64,000 nt of DNA from Chloroflexota bacterium (GTDB lineage Bacteria > Chloroflexota > Anaerolineae > Caldilineales > Caldilineaceae): NCBI GenBank assembly GCA_016861025.1, contig BOKO01000003.1:1-64000 (forward strand), read 5' to 3'. The position numbers and the translations under genes are program-made. Below, piece by piece: positions 1 to 7,567 of the stretch (its first letter is position 1; each line of letters begins with the position of its first letter). The notes beneath the pieces are model-generated. The model did not search any database and was not told where the DNA came from. It worked only from the letters and a program-made list of their open reading frames with translations.

Positions 1-282
1 GACCGTATCACGTATCTGGCTGGTATGGTCGCCGACCTCTCGCTGCACACTGTCGAGGTGCGGCTGGCACGGCTGTTGCTCGATGCAGCGACTGATGGCG
101 CCCTGGTGCGCCATGCCTGGCTGACCCAGGCTGAGCTTGCCGCGCGATTGGGCACTGTGCCCGACGTGTTGAATCGCGCCCTGCGCACACTGGCCGACGC
201 CGGCCTGATCCGCGTGGAACGCAAACAGATCACGGTTCTCGACCGGATCGGACTGGCAAAGCGGGCAACTGTCGAGCTGTAG
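1..282 (+). CDS. Crp/Fnr-family transcriptional regulator, C-terminal part
   Basis: Only the end of the gene is in the window; the frame is open from base 1 to the stop at 280-282. The visible ~93 residues contain a winged helix-turn-helix: TQAELAARLGTVPDVLNRAL followed by LIRVERKQITVLD, the recognition helix and wing pattern of Crp/Fnr proteins. The effector-binding domain lies upstream and is not visible. The next genes are a cupin and a 12-TM membrane protein with conserved histidines, so an Fnr/Dnr-like role in responding to oxygen or nitrogen oxides is a reasonable inference, but the ligand cannot be read here. Family call is firm, specificity is not. Confidence 0.8.
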   Translation, partial: DRITYLAGMVADLSLHTVEVRLARLLLDAATDGALVRHAWLTQAELAARLGTVPDVLNRALRTLADAGLIRVERKQITVLDRIGLAKRATVEL

Positions 283-485
283 AGATGCATGCAATGCAGC
301 TGGTGTGAATTGGGTGCACATCCGCTGAGGATTGCAGCATCCGCGTGAATCTGCCCGATCCACTCGATCCGCAGCCAATTCCCTGTTACAACTGAAAACC
401 GATAAAAGTCGTAGACGTCGCCGGCGCCTGACTGGTAAGCTGAGTGCATTGCTCAATGATCGCACTTTTGCCAGGAGACGCTACG

Positions 486-818
486 ATGAATCAAACAGCA
501 AACATTCGCGCCTTGTTTTACCCGGTAACGCAAGAACTCGCACGATTTGACGCCGACGGGCCGCGTCCACAATTCCTTGTTGACAGCGAAAAACTCAAGG
601 TGATTGTCGCTGGCCTGGAGCCAGGTCAGCAGATTCCGCCGCATCCGGAGGCGCTGGCCGTCTATCACTTTCTGGGCGGCGAAGGCGTGATGATCGTCAA
701 CGGCGAGGAGTTCGCCGTGACCGCTGGTTCAACCGTGGTGACGCCTCCCGGCGCCGCACGTGGTATGCGCGCCACATCGCGTCTGACCTTCCTGGCGGCG
801 AAAACCGGCGAAGGCTGA
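486..818 (+). CDS. Small cupin-domain protein
   Basis: A 110-residue single-domain protein. The ATG at 486 was chosen because AGGAGA at 473-478 is well placed; an in-frame upstream codon gives a longer ORF without a ribosome site. The middle and end read as a cupin barrel: HPEALAVYHFLGGEGVMIVNG then VTAGSTVVTPPGAARGMRA. Only some usual metal ligands are visible (one His near HPEA, one in VYHF), so metal binding is uncertain. Lies between a Crp/Fnr gene and a multi-pass membrane protein and is probably co-transcribed with the latter (67-bp gap). Substrate unknown. Confidence 0.75.
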   Translation: MNQTANIRALFYPVTQELARFDADGPRPQFLVDSEKLKVIVAGLEPGQQIPPHPEALAVYHFLGGEGVMIVNGEEFAVTAGSTVVTPPGAARGMRATSRLTFLAAKTGEG

Positions 819-885
819 TGCAAGGGTCGCAGACACGAGGACGCTTGACGCAACAACCTGACTACAGAAAAAGGAGAACGACAAA

Positions 886-2097
886 ATGCTCAACCCATTC
901 CTGTTGATGGCGGCATTTTACTTGATCGTGGCGATTATCGCCGCCGCCGATGCTGCACTGACGAGTTTCACACTGCTGCCGTGGTTTGCTGGCTTGCCCT
1001 GGCTGCGCGTCCACTTTATTACACTGGGCGTCTTCACCGAGGCCGCCTTTGGCGTGCTGCCTGCCTATGTAGCCGCACGCCGTGGGGTGGCAACGCCAGC
1101 AACACGCTGGGACATCTGGCTGACGCTCAATGCCGGTCTGGTCGTGCTGCTCGCCGGCGTTCCCAGCATCAACGCTGGGCTAATTATCACAGGCGGCACG
1201 CTTGTCTTCATCGCAGTGACGCTCTTGATTCTCCAGGTGCAAAAACTGGGCGTTGGTCACAGCGAAGGTGCGGGCAGTTTCAAATTCTATGTGGCTGGTC
1301 TTGTTTATCTGCTGGTAGGCATTCTGGTCGGCACGGGTCTGTGGGTTGGCTGGAGCGAGCCACTGCGCATTGGCGTCCCCAAAGAGGTGCATATCCACGC
1401 CAACAGTTGGGGCTTTGCCTCGCTTGTCTTTGTCGGGCTGCTGATCGATCTACTGCCGGCGCTCACCGGCGCGGCGCTGGCAACACAGCGCACCTTGACC
1501 CTCATCTTCTGGGCGATGACGTTGGGTGCGTTGGGGCTGGTGCTTGGACCGTGGTTAGGTGGGAACCTCTATGTGACGGCGCCAGGGCTGGTGCTGCACA
1601 TTGGCGCGACGGTCTGGCTGTTGGCGGTGTTGGTGCAGGCATTGCGGCGGCATAGTCTTTTTGCCCGCGCGGGCGCCTGGCATCTGGTGGTTTCCTATAC
1701 ATGGATTCTGTTGCCAGTGTTGGTCGCACCGCTGATCATTCTTGGCGTGTCCGGCATCCCCGGCGCCGACATCGAGGCGACCGCACCGCAGGCGTTGATC
1801 TACGGCTGGATGCTGCAATTCTTCTACGCGGTGACGCCCTACTTCATGGCGCGCTGGTTACTGCGTGACGCACATGCCCGATTGGGGGGCAATTGGCTGA
1901 GCTTCATTACAGTCAATCTCGGCGCCCTGCTCATCTGGGTAAGCATCTTCGTAGTCAATCTGCGCAACCCGATTCATGCGGTGGCGTATGTGCTGTTCAT
2001 CATCTCGTTGATCGCCGCAGCATGGGAAACAGGCGCCATCGTGTGGAGGGCGTTACACCGGGCAGATCGGCTCGCCGAGCAGACGCAGGCAACGTAA
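886..2097 (+). CDS. 12-TM membrane protein, haem-copper oxidase subunit I-like or NnrS-like
   Basis: 403 residues, almost entirely hydrophobic, with about twelve predicted membrane helices. Start is supported by AAGGAG at 871-876. Histidines sit in helices in a pattern recalling haem-copper oxidase subunit I and NnrS proteins: H43 in LRVHFITLG, H169 and H171 in EVHIHANSWGF, H238 in VLHIG. I do not see the full set of haem and copper ligands of a working oxidase, so NnrS-like (a haem/copper membrane protein linked to nitric oxide stress) is the closer analogy. The neighbouring Crp/Fnr regulator and cupin fit a role in respiratory or nitrogen-oxide response. This is inference; no close family was recognised with certainty. 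Confidence 0.6.
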   Translation: MLNPFLLMAAFYLIVAIIAAADAALTSFTLLPWFAGLPWLRVHFITLGVFTEAAFGVLPAYVAARRGVATPATRWDIWLTLNAGLVVLLAGVPSINAGLIITGGTLVFIAVTLLILQVQKLGVGHSEGAGSFKFYVAGLVYLLVGILVGTGLWVGWSEPLRIGVPKEVHIHANSWGFASLVFVGLLIDLLPALTGAALATQRTLTLIFWAMTLGALGLVLGPWLGGNLYVTAPGLVLHIGATVWLLAVLVQALRRHSLFARAGAWHLVVSYTWILLPVLVAPLIILGVSGIPGADIEATAPQALIYGWMLQFFYAVTPYFMARWLLRDAHARLGGNWLSFITVNLGALLIWVSIFVVNLRNPIHAVAYVLFIISLIAAAWETGAIVWRALHRADRLAEQTQAT

Positions 2098-2168
2098 GCT
2101 GAGATATTTAAGACAGTCAATAACACTCCGTCGCCTCACCGGACGATCGCGATATGCGCACCTTCAGG

Positions 2169-2181
2169 TACAATGGCGACA
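2169..2181 (+). promoter_or_regulatory. -10 box TACAAT placed for a leaderless mRNA
   Basis: TACAAT at 2169-2174 ends six bases before the ATG at 2181, the distance at which transcription normally begins. The family start MTLRVLETKLHVP lies exactly at that ATG and there is no Shine-Dalgarno. No good -35 is seen. Confidence 0.4.
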
Positions 2182-4814
2182 TGACGCTGCGCGTGCTGGA
2201 AACCAAATTACACGTCCCGCGCTGGCGAGCCGGCAATGTAGCGCGCGCCAGGCTTGTTGCTGCGCTGGAAGCGGGAGTTGCAGCAGGCAGCAAGCTCACG
2301 TTGATCTCGGCGCCGCCTGGCTACGGCAAGACCACGCTGGCAGTGGAGTGGGTTCAGAGGACGGTCGACGGTCGGCGCACGCTGTGGCTGGCATTAGATG
2401 ACGCCGACAATCAGCCCTTGCGTTTCTTCAGCCATTGGTTCGCCGCACTTGCTCGCACAGATGTTAGCCTGTCGGAAAACCTGCCGCCGCTTGCCGCCAT
2501 GACGCACTTGCCGCCAGTGCAGACGTTGGTCGAGGACGTGCTCAACGCGTTGACGCAGTTGGCGTTTCCTCTCCTGATCATCCTTGACGACTATCACGTC
2601 ATCACCGAGCTACAGCTTCACGCAGCCATCGCCTACTTCATCGATCACCAGCCTATGCAGGTGCACCTGGCGCTGACCACGCGCGTCGATCCGCCGCTGC
2701 CGCTGGCGCGGCTGCGCGCACGCGGCCAGTTGACCGAGGTGCGCGCCCACCATCTGCGCTTCACGCCGGAAGAAGCGCAGCGCTTTTTTGTCGAGTCCAT
2801 GCACCTTGACCTGGATGCCGCAACGATTCGCACGCTGGAGACGCGCACCGAAGGCTGGGCCGCCGGTCTGCAACTGGCGGCGCTGGCGCTGCGCAATCTC
2901 CCCGACCCGCAGCAGTTCGTCGCCGGCTTTGGCGGGAGCCATCGCTACGTGCTCGACTATCTGGCGGAGGAGGTGCTGCGCCAGCTCGACGACGCCACGC
3001 GCCGCTTTCTGATACAGACGTCGGTGCTGACCCGCTTCAACGCCGCCGCGTGTGACGCCCTCACCGGGCGCGCCGACAGCCAGGATGTGCTGCATGCGCT
3101 GGAGCAAGCCAACCTCTTCGTGACGCCGCTTGACGATGCGCGCATCTGGTATCGCTACCATCATCTCTTCGCCGACTATCTGCGCACGCTGCTCTCCAAA
3201 GCCGAGACGGCGGCGCTCTGCAAGCAAGCTGTCGCCTGGTGCGAAGCCAACGATCTGACCGCCGAGGCTGTGCACTATGCGTTCGCCAGCGCCGACACCG
3301 AATTTGCCGCCGAGGTCGTGGCGCGGGCGCTGCGCCGCAATGCCACCTGGTCGGGCGGCAACGTGGCGCAGTGGGTCGCCTGGCTCGATGCGCTGCCGGC
3401 GCAGGTCTTTTCAGCGCAGCCGCAGTTTAGCCTCGACGCCGCGCGCGTGCTCTATCTGGCCGGGCGTTTCGAGCAGGCGGAGGTGTGCATTGCGCAGGCG
3501 GAAGCCACGCTCCAAACGCAGCCGCTCACGCCCGCGACCGACGCAATGCTGGCGCTGGCAACGCTGCACCGTGGCGCCATCGCCGCAGCGCGCGGGGAGG
3601 CGGCGCAGGCGATCACGCAGATCACGGCTGCCCAGGCGCGGTTGCCCCAGGACGAGCATCTGGCGCACGCGCGCGGCTACTATGGCTTGGGGCTGGCGTA
3701 TGAACTGTCCGGCCAGCCCGCACAGGCGGAAGAGAACTATCTTCGGTCGAGCAGTTCCGCGACAATGGCGGGCGTGCATTTCCTGGCGATCAATGCGCGC
3801 TGCGCGGCTGCGCAGGTGCAGATCGCGCAAGGGCGGCTGCGCCAGGCGCAAGCCACCGCAGAGGCGGCGGTGACGCTGGCGGAGGGAGATCGCCTGCCGC
3901 CGCTGGGGTTGGCGTGGTGCATCCTGGGCGGCATTGCGCTCGAACGCAACGAACTGGAACATGCCGAGCATCTGCTGTTGGATGGAATCGCGCTGGCGAA
4001 ACAAGGCGGCTTGACCGAGGATGCCATCGTAGGGTTGGCGCATCTGGCGCGGCTGCACTGTGCACGCGGCGACGCATCCGCCGCCTTGGCTGTGACCCAG
4101 GAACTGACGGCGCTGGTTCAGGCGGTGCAGACGCCGCGCCTGGCGGCGTGGAGCGCGGCGTTGCGTGCTCGCATCGATCTGCGCACAGGCGATCACCGGG
4201 CCGCTGCGGCATGGGCCACTGCCTATGCAGCGGAGCGCGCCTCTATCGCAACGGACTATGAAGATTTGACGCTGGCGCGTGTGCTGCTGGCAAATGGCGA
4301 CAGCCAGGCTGTGCCGGCGCTTCTCCAGCCGCAGCTGCAGCGGGCGCAAGCCGCTGGACACATGCACATCGTGATCGAGGCGGCGCTGCTGCTGGCGTTG
4401 CATCATGCACCCAAAGACGGGCGGGCGGCGCAGTCATGGCTGGAACAGGCGCTGCGTCTGGCAGAACCAGAGGGCTATGTCCGCCTCTTTATGGACGAAG
4501 GCGCGCCGATGCTTGCCCTGCTCTCCGCCGCCCGCGCCGTTGCCCCGACTTATGTTGATACGCTGCTGGCGGCGTTCCCGCCTACGCCCGCACTACAGCC
4601 ATCGCCGTTTGCTGCCTTGCCCGAGCCGCTCAGCGAACAAGAGGTGCGCGTCCTCACATTGATCGTCGCCGGCAAATCCAACCAGGAAATCGCCGATGAA
4701 CTGGTGATCACCGTCGGCACCGCCAAGTGGCACGTGCACAACGTCCTGCAAAAGCTCGGCGTCAGCAATCGCCCGCAAGCCATCGCCCGGGCGCGCAAGC
4801 TTGGCGTCGGATAG
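2181..4814 (+). CDS. LuxR-family MalT-like (LAL) ATP-dependent transcriptional regulator
   Basis: 877 residues. ATG 2181 is chosen over 2154 because LETKLHVPRWR is the usual N-terminus of the family. Order: P-loop NTPase (Walker A PPGYGKTTL around residues 45-52, Walker B LLIILDDYHVI around 135-145), winged-helix linker, a long alpha-helical TPR-like region (~380-780), and a C-terminal LuxR helix-turn-helix beginning LSEQEVRVLTLIVAGKSNQE. This is a STAND ATPase: ATP plus an inducer should trigger oligomerisation and activation of target promoters. No ligand can be inferred. Two copies of a palindrome with a fixed spacing to a -10 box lie downstream (4860-4875, 7262-7277) and are candidate targets. 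Length and domains are normal for the family. Confidence 0.92.
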   Translation: MTLRVLETKLHVPRWRAGNVARARLVAALEAGVAAGSKLTLISAPPGYGKTTLAVEWVQRTVDGRRTLWLALDDADNQPLRFFSHWFAALARTDVSLSENLPPLAAMTHLPPVQTLVEDVLNALTQLAFPLLIILDDYHVITELQLHAAIAYFIDHQPMQVHLALTTRVDPPLPLARLRARGQLTEVRAHHLRFTPEEAQRFFVESMHLDLDAATIRTLETRTEGWAAGLQLAALALRNLPDPQQFVAGFGGSHRYVLDYLAEEVLRQLDDATRRFLIQTSVLTRFNAAACDALTGRADSQDVLHALEQANLFVTPLDDARIWYRYHHLFADYLRTLLSKAETAALCKQAVAWCEANDLTAEAVHYAFASADTEFAAEVVARALRRNATWSGGNVAQWVAWLDALPAQVFSAQPQFSLDAARVLYLAGRFEQAEVCIAQAEATLQTQPLTPATDAMLALATLHRGAIAAARGEAAQAITQITAAQARLPQDEHLAHARGYYGLGLAYELSGQPAQAEENYLRSSSSATMAGVHFLAINARCAAAQVQIAQGRLRQAQATAEAAVTLAEGDRLPPLGLAWCILGGIALERNELEHAEHLLLDGIALAKQGGLTEDAIVGLAHLARLHCARGDASAALAVTQELTALVQAVQTPRLAAWSAALRARIDLRTGDHRAAAAWATAYAAERASIATDYEDLTLARVLLANGDSQAVPALLQPQLQRAQAAGHMHIVIEAALLLALHHAPKDGRAAQSWLEQALRLAEPEGYVRLFMDEGAPMLALLSAARAVAPTYVDTLLAAFPPTPALQPSPFAALPEPLSEQEVRVLTLIVAGKSNQEIADELVITVGTAKWHVHNVLQKLGVSNRPQAIARARKLGVG

Positions 4815-4859
4815 CCTGCTGCTTATTCCCAGACCCTATCCCAACGGTCAGTTCACAAA

Positions 4860-4903
4860 CCTATCCGCAGGTAGGCGACGGCACGTGTGCGATGGACTAC
4901 ACT
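4860..4903 (+). promoter_or_regulatory. Operator palindrome plus -10 box, copy 1
   Basis: CCTATCCGCAGGTAGG at 4860-4875 is an inverted repeat (one mismatch, 4-nt centre). After 22 nt comes TACACT at 4898-4903. The palindrome centre would be about 42 nt before the start of transcription, where class II activators bind. Same layout at 7262-7305. Lies directly after the LAL gene and before the 4983 gene. Confidence 0.55.
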
Positions 4904-4982
4904 GAGAGAAACGCGCCGACCAGGTCGCCGACCGGATTTGCGATTTCGCCTTGCCGGCGGGATATGGCAGGGAGCCTGCACC

Positions 4983-6041
4983 ATGAAACGTTCGCTGATT
5001 CGCCTGTTTTTGATCATTGTCGGTCTGCTAATCGGGATCGTGCTGCTGGCCGGCGCGGCCGAGCTGGCTGTGCGTTTCGAGCCGGTGACCGCGCCTGCAC
5101 CCTCTGTAACTGGCGACTATGTGCAGCTTGCGGCTGATGAACGCCTTTTCACGCTCTTCGCTGCGCTCAACGCCGCCGGCTATGACGAAGAGAACTACGA
5201 ACAGGGCTTTTCCGACGTGCGTCGAACCGTGCGCGCAACACTGGCGGAACAATCGCTGCCCAGCCTGGCGCGGCTGCGCCCCTACCTGGCGATGTGTCGC
5301 TTCATCCACGTCAGCCAGTGCGCAACGTGGGTCTTGCAGCGCGGGCCGGCGCCAGACTTTGCCCGCTCCGTCGATGGTTGGGCGATCCGGGCGCCGGCGC
5401 TGCTCTTCCTCGGCTTCGACCGTGCGCTGGCAGATTTCTATCAGGAAGCGGGGATCGCCGCGCTCTGGCAGACGCAGCAGCCTGCCTACGCCGCCGAGAT
5501 CGAGCGCTACCGGGCGCTGGTCGAGCCGGCCGTGGCGGAGGTCTTCGCCTATCTGCGCCTGACCGCACCGCCGACCGCGGGTGTGCGCGTGCTGCCCAAC
5601 CTGCTCGACGCCTACTGGCGCGGCTATGGTCCACACGTTGGCGCGCTTTCCTACGTGGTGATGGGGCCAGCCATCGAGCCGAACGTTGGCTTGATTCAAC
5701 ACGAAGCGATGCACCCGATTCTCAACCCGCTGGTCGATGCGCATCTCGACGCCATCGCGCAAGATGAGGCTGACCGTCTCTTTGCCGCGCTCAAGCCGCG
5801 GGTCGGCGCGGGATACCAGAATTGGCCCGCCATCCTGCACGAAAGCGTGATCCGCGCCGTGGAGGTTCGTCTCGCCGACCCGACCGACCGCGAACGATTG
5901 TTGCTTCAGGAAGAGGCGCAGGGCTTTCCGCTTGTGCGCCCGCTCGCCGAACAGCTCGCTGAGTACGAGACAAGCGGCGCGACAATGGCGACGTATCTGC
6001 CCACGCTGCTGGCAGTGTTGAATGATGTACCCATTGATTGA
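4983..6041 (+). CDS. Membrane-anchored HExxH putative metallopeptidase-like protein
   Basis: 352 residues from ATG 4983, preceded by a purine-rich GGCAGGGAG; upstream in-frame codons would put a charged tail before the signal anchor. Residues 5-27 form one hydrophobic segment (LIRLFLIIVGLLIGIVLLAG), so the rest is probably extracytoplasmic. HEAMH at 240-244 is an HExxH zinc site and a second HES at 286-288 could give the third ligand. The HE..H..NPL and later HES..RA arrangement recalls DUF4932-type proteins, though I cannot confirm that assignment. Sits downstream of the LAL regulator and behind the first operator-promoter copy, so it is a likely target. Substrate unknown. Confidence 0.6.
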   Translation: MKRSLIRLFLIIVGLLIGIVLLAGAAELAVRFEPVTAPAPSVTGDYVQLAADERLFTLFAALNAAGYDEENYEQGFSDVRRTVRATLAEQSLPSLARLRPYLAMCRFIHVSQCATWVLQRGPAPDFARSVDGWAIRAPALLFLGFDRALADFYQEAGIAALWQTQQPAYAAEIERYRALVEPAVAEVFAYLRLTAPPTAGVRVLPNLLDAYWRGYGPHVGALSYVVMGPAIEPNVGLIQHEAMHPILNPLVDAHLDAIAQDEADRLFAALKPRVGAGYQNWPAILHESVIRAVEVRLADPTDRERLLLQEEAQGFPLVRPLAEQLAEYETSGATMATYLPTLLAVLNDVPID

Positions 6042-6234
6042 GACGTGTGGACTGAAAGACGATGACACAGCAACCTTTTCTGTTGACAAGCGTCCTGATG
6101 TAAAGATAGGGGTGAGTTGCGAGAGACGCAACGCCGCCTGATGTAGATATGGGATTTTCGTTGCTCAGTCATCGTTCACCTGCTGATCGAGCGATACCAA
6201 CGAAAGAGAATGGTCTGAGGTAGGTTGTCATCGT

Positions 6235-6263
6235 TTGTTTTCAGTGCAGGCACAAGGTATAAT
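6235..6263 (+). promoter_or_regulatory. Sigma-70-like promoter for the VapBC pair
   Basis: TTGTTT at 6235-6240, a 17-bp spacer and a consensus TATAAT at 6258-6263. The leader to the antitoxin ATG would be about 97 nt. The rest of 6042-6234 shows no gene or strong repeat. Confidence 0.5.
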
Positions 6264-6366
6264 TCAGATTATCGGATTTTCGGCATTGTTAGGATGTTTT
6301 GGAGCGCTTTTCCTCCACGTGATGAATATACGCATTGTGGAAGACAGAAACGGGGGAGTGTAGACG

Positions 6367-6642
6367 ATGACAATTGCTGTTCAGATGCGCGCCAAAGGCA
6401 ACGTGACCATTCCTGTCGAGCTTCGCCAGAAATATGGATTTGAAGAAGGCGATGTCTTCACACTGGTCGAGTTGGGCGATGGCAGCTTTGTGCTGACGCC
6501 GCGCGTCTCGCTCGTGCCCAAGCTGGTAGCCGAGATGGAAGCGATCCGCACCGAAGCTGGCGTCACGTTGGATGACCTCTTGAGCGGCTTGCCGGAGATG
6601 CGACGTCAGTTGTTCGAGGAAAAGCAACGCCAATATGAGTGA
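6367..6642 (+). CDS. AbrB/SpoVT-type antitoxin (VapB-like)
   Basis: 91 residues; GGGGGAG about ten bases before the ATG. Residues 1-45 form the swapped-hairpin AbrB fold: MTIAVQMRAKGNVTIPVEL then FEEGDVFTLVEL. The C-terminal half is helical and charged and should bind the partner toxin. It overlaps the next gene by 8 bp, the normal layout of a type II toxin-antitoxin operon. Expected to bind its own promoter (6235-6263) alone or with the toxin. Confidence 0.85.
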   Translation: MTIAVQMRAKGNVTIPVELRQKYGFEEGDVFTLVELGDGSFVLTPRVSLVPKLVAEMEAIRTEAGVTLDDLLSGLPEMRRQLFEEKQRQYE

Positions 6643-7075
6643 AGGTGCGCTGCCACCGCGCGTCTTCTTCGACTCCTCCGTGGTGATCGCCGGCGCGTTT
6701 TCAGCCACAGGCGCCAGCTATATCCTGTTGCAGCTTGCCAGCCTGACCCTGCTGGAAGGGCGCATCTCCGCCGAGGTGCGCACTGAATCACAACGCAACG
6801 TGGCGGCGAAACTGCCCGCAGCGTTGCCCTATCTGCGCATCCTGTTCGACAGCGCGCTCGTCGAAGGCGCCGCGCCGACCGATGACCAGCTGCGGGCAGT
6901 GGCAGCCTACGCCGATCCGAAGGATCAGCCGATCTTGGCCTCTGCCGTGGCGCAGAACTGCCGTTATCTGGTAACACTGAATGAGCGCGACTTCTGGCCC
7001 CCGTCAAAGATGATCATTGTGGTGCGGCCCGGTGCATTGCTGCAGGTGCTGCGCACCCAGTTGGCAGGGCTGTAA
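6635..7075 (+). CDS. PIN-domain toxin (VapC-like ribonuclease)
   Basis: 146 residues. PIN-domain acidic residues are visible: D13 in VFFDSSVVIAG, E47 in SAEVRTES, D94/D97 in ADPKDQPILA and D119 in NERDF. These would bind Mg2+ for RNA cleavage. Starts inside the end of the AbrB antitoxin, so translation is probably coupled. Slightly longer than many VapC proteins because of the C-terminal strand after NERDF. RNA target unknown. Confidence 0.85.
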   Translation: MSEGALPPRVFFDSSVVIAGAFSATGASYILLQLASLTLLEGRISAEVRTESQRNVAAKLPAALPYLRILFDSALVEGAAPTDDQLRAVAAYADPKDQPILASAVAQNCRYLVTLNERDFWPPSKMIIVVRPGALLQVLRTQLAGL

Positions 7076-7114
7076 CTGCGTCATCTTCCAGTAAACGTTC
7101 AGCCGGCTGGAATC

Positions 7115-7193
7115 GACCGCAGATGACGCGGATTTGGCGAATTGTCGCGGATTCAGTCCGAAACATCCGCAGCAATCAACCCAATCTGCGGAC
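7115..7193. repeat. Dispersed inverted repeat, GACCGCAGAT family, copy 1
   Basis: GACCGCAGAT at 7115-7124 faces ATCTGCGGAC at 7184-7193 (9 of 10 paired), with several GCGGAT/ATCCGC words between. A related element starting with the same ten bases lies at 52354. Non-coding; between the PIN toxin and the next operon. Confidence 0.5.
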
Positions 7194-7261
7194 TATCTAT
7201 GTCACGATCTCGAACCCGTTTGCAGACTGACCCTACGATTTCCCCAAAACCTACCCATCAC

Positions 7262-7305
7262 CCTATCCGCAGATAGGCGACAGCCGTGGCACGCCGGGCT
7301 AGACT
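7262..7305 (+). promoter_or_regulatory. Operator palindrome plus -10 box, copy 2
   Basis: CCTATCCGCAGATAGG at 7262-7277 is a perfect inverted repeat with 6-bp arms. After exactly 22 nt comes TAGACT at 7300-7305, the same spacing as the copy at 4860. CGAC follows both palindromes. It would drive the operon starting at 7355. Confidence 0.6.
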
Positions 7306-7354
7306 GTGAATGGCGAGCGATGTTTCGCCATTCATCGGAGAACGGGGTGCAACG

Positions 7355-7567
7355 ATGGACGCCAATGTCTATGTGATTCACATTAAAGGGCATCTGGACG
7401 AACGCTGGTTCGACTGGTTCGCCGGGCTGCGCATTGAGCACACGGCGGCGGGCGAGACGGTGATCGCCGCAGCGCTGGATCAGGCGGCGCTGCACGCAGT
7501 CCTCGCCCGGATTCGGGATGTGGGGTTGGAATTGATTTCGGTTCAGAAGCAAGGAGAAGGGTCATGA
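7355..7567 (+). CDS. Small conserved hypothetical protein
   Basis: 70 residues, MDANVYVIHIKGHLDERWFD onward. The ATG at 7355 was chosen because the protein's conserved-looking start (xVYxIxIKGHLDxRW) begins there. A compact alpha/beta pattern ending in GLELISVQKQ. Small proteins of this type are common next to transport and hydrolase genes in Chloroflexota and Firmicutes, but no biochemical function is known to me. It overlaps the next gene by 4 bp (ATGA), so the two are co-translated. First gene behind the second operator-promoter copy. Confidence 0.7.
   Translation: MDANVYVIHIKGHLDERWFDWFAGLRIEHTAAGETVIAAALDQAALHAVLARIRDVGLELISVQKQGEGS

Noticed and set aside
6083..6112. TTGACA at 6083 as a promoter for the VapBC pair
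   Set aside because: No usable -10 at 16-18 bp (TAGGGG only); the site at 6235-6263 is better.
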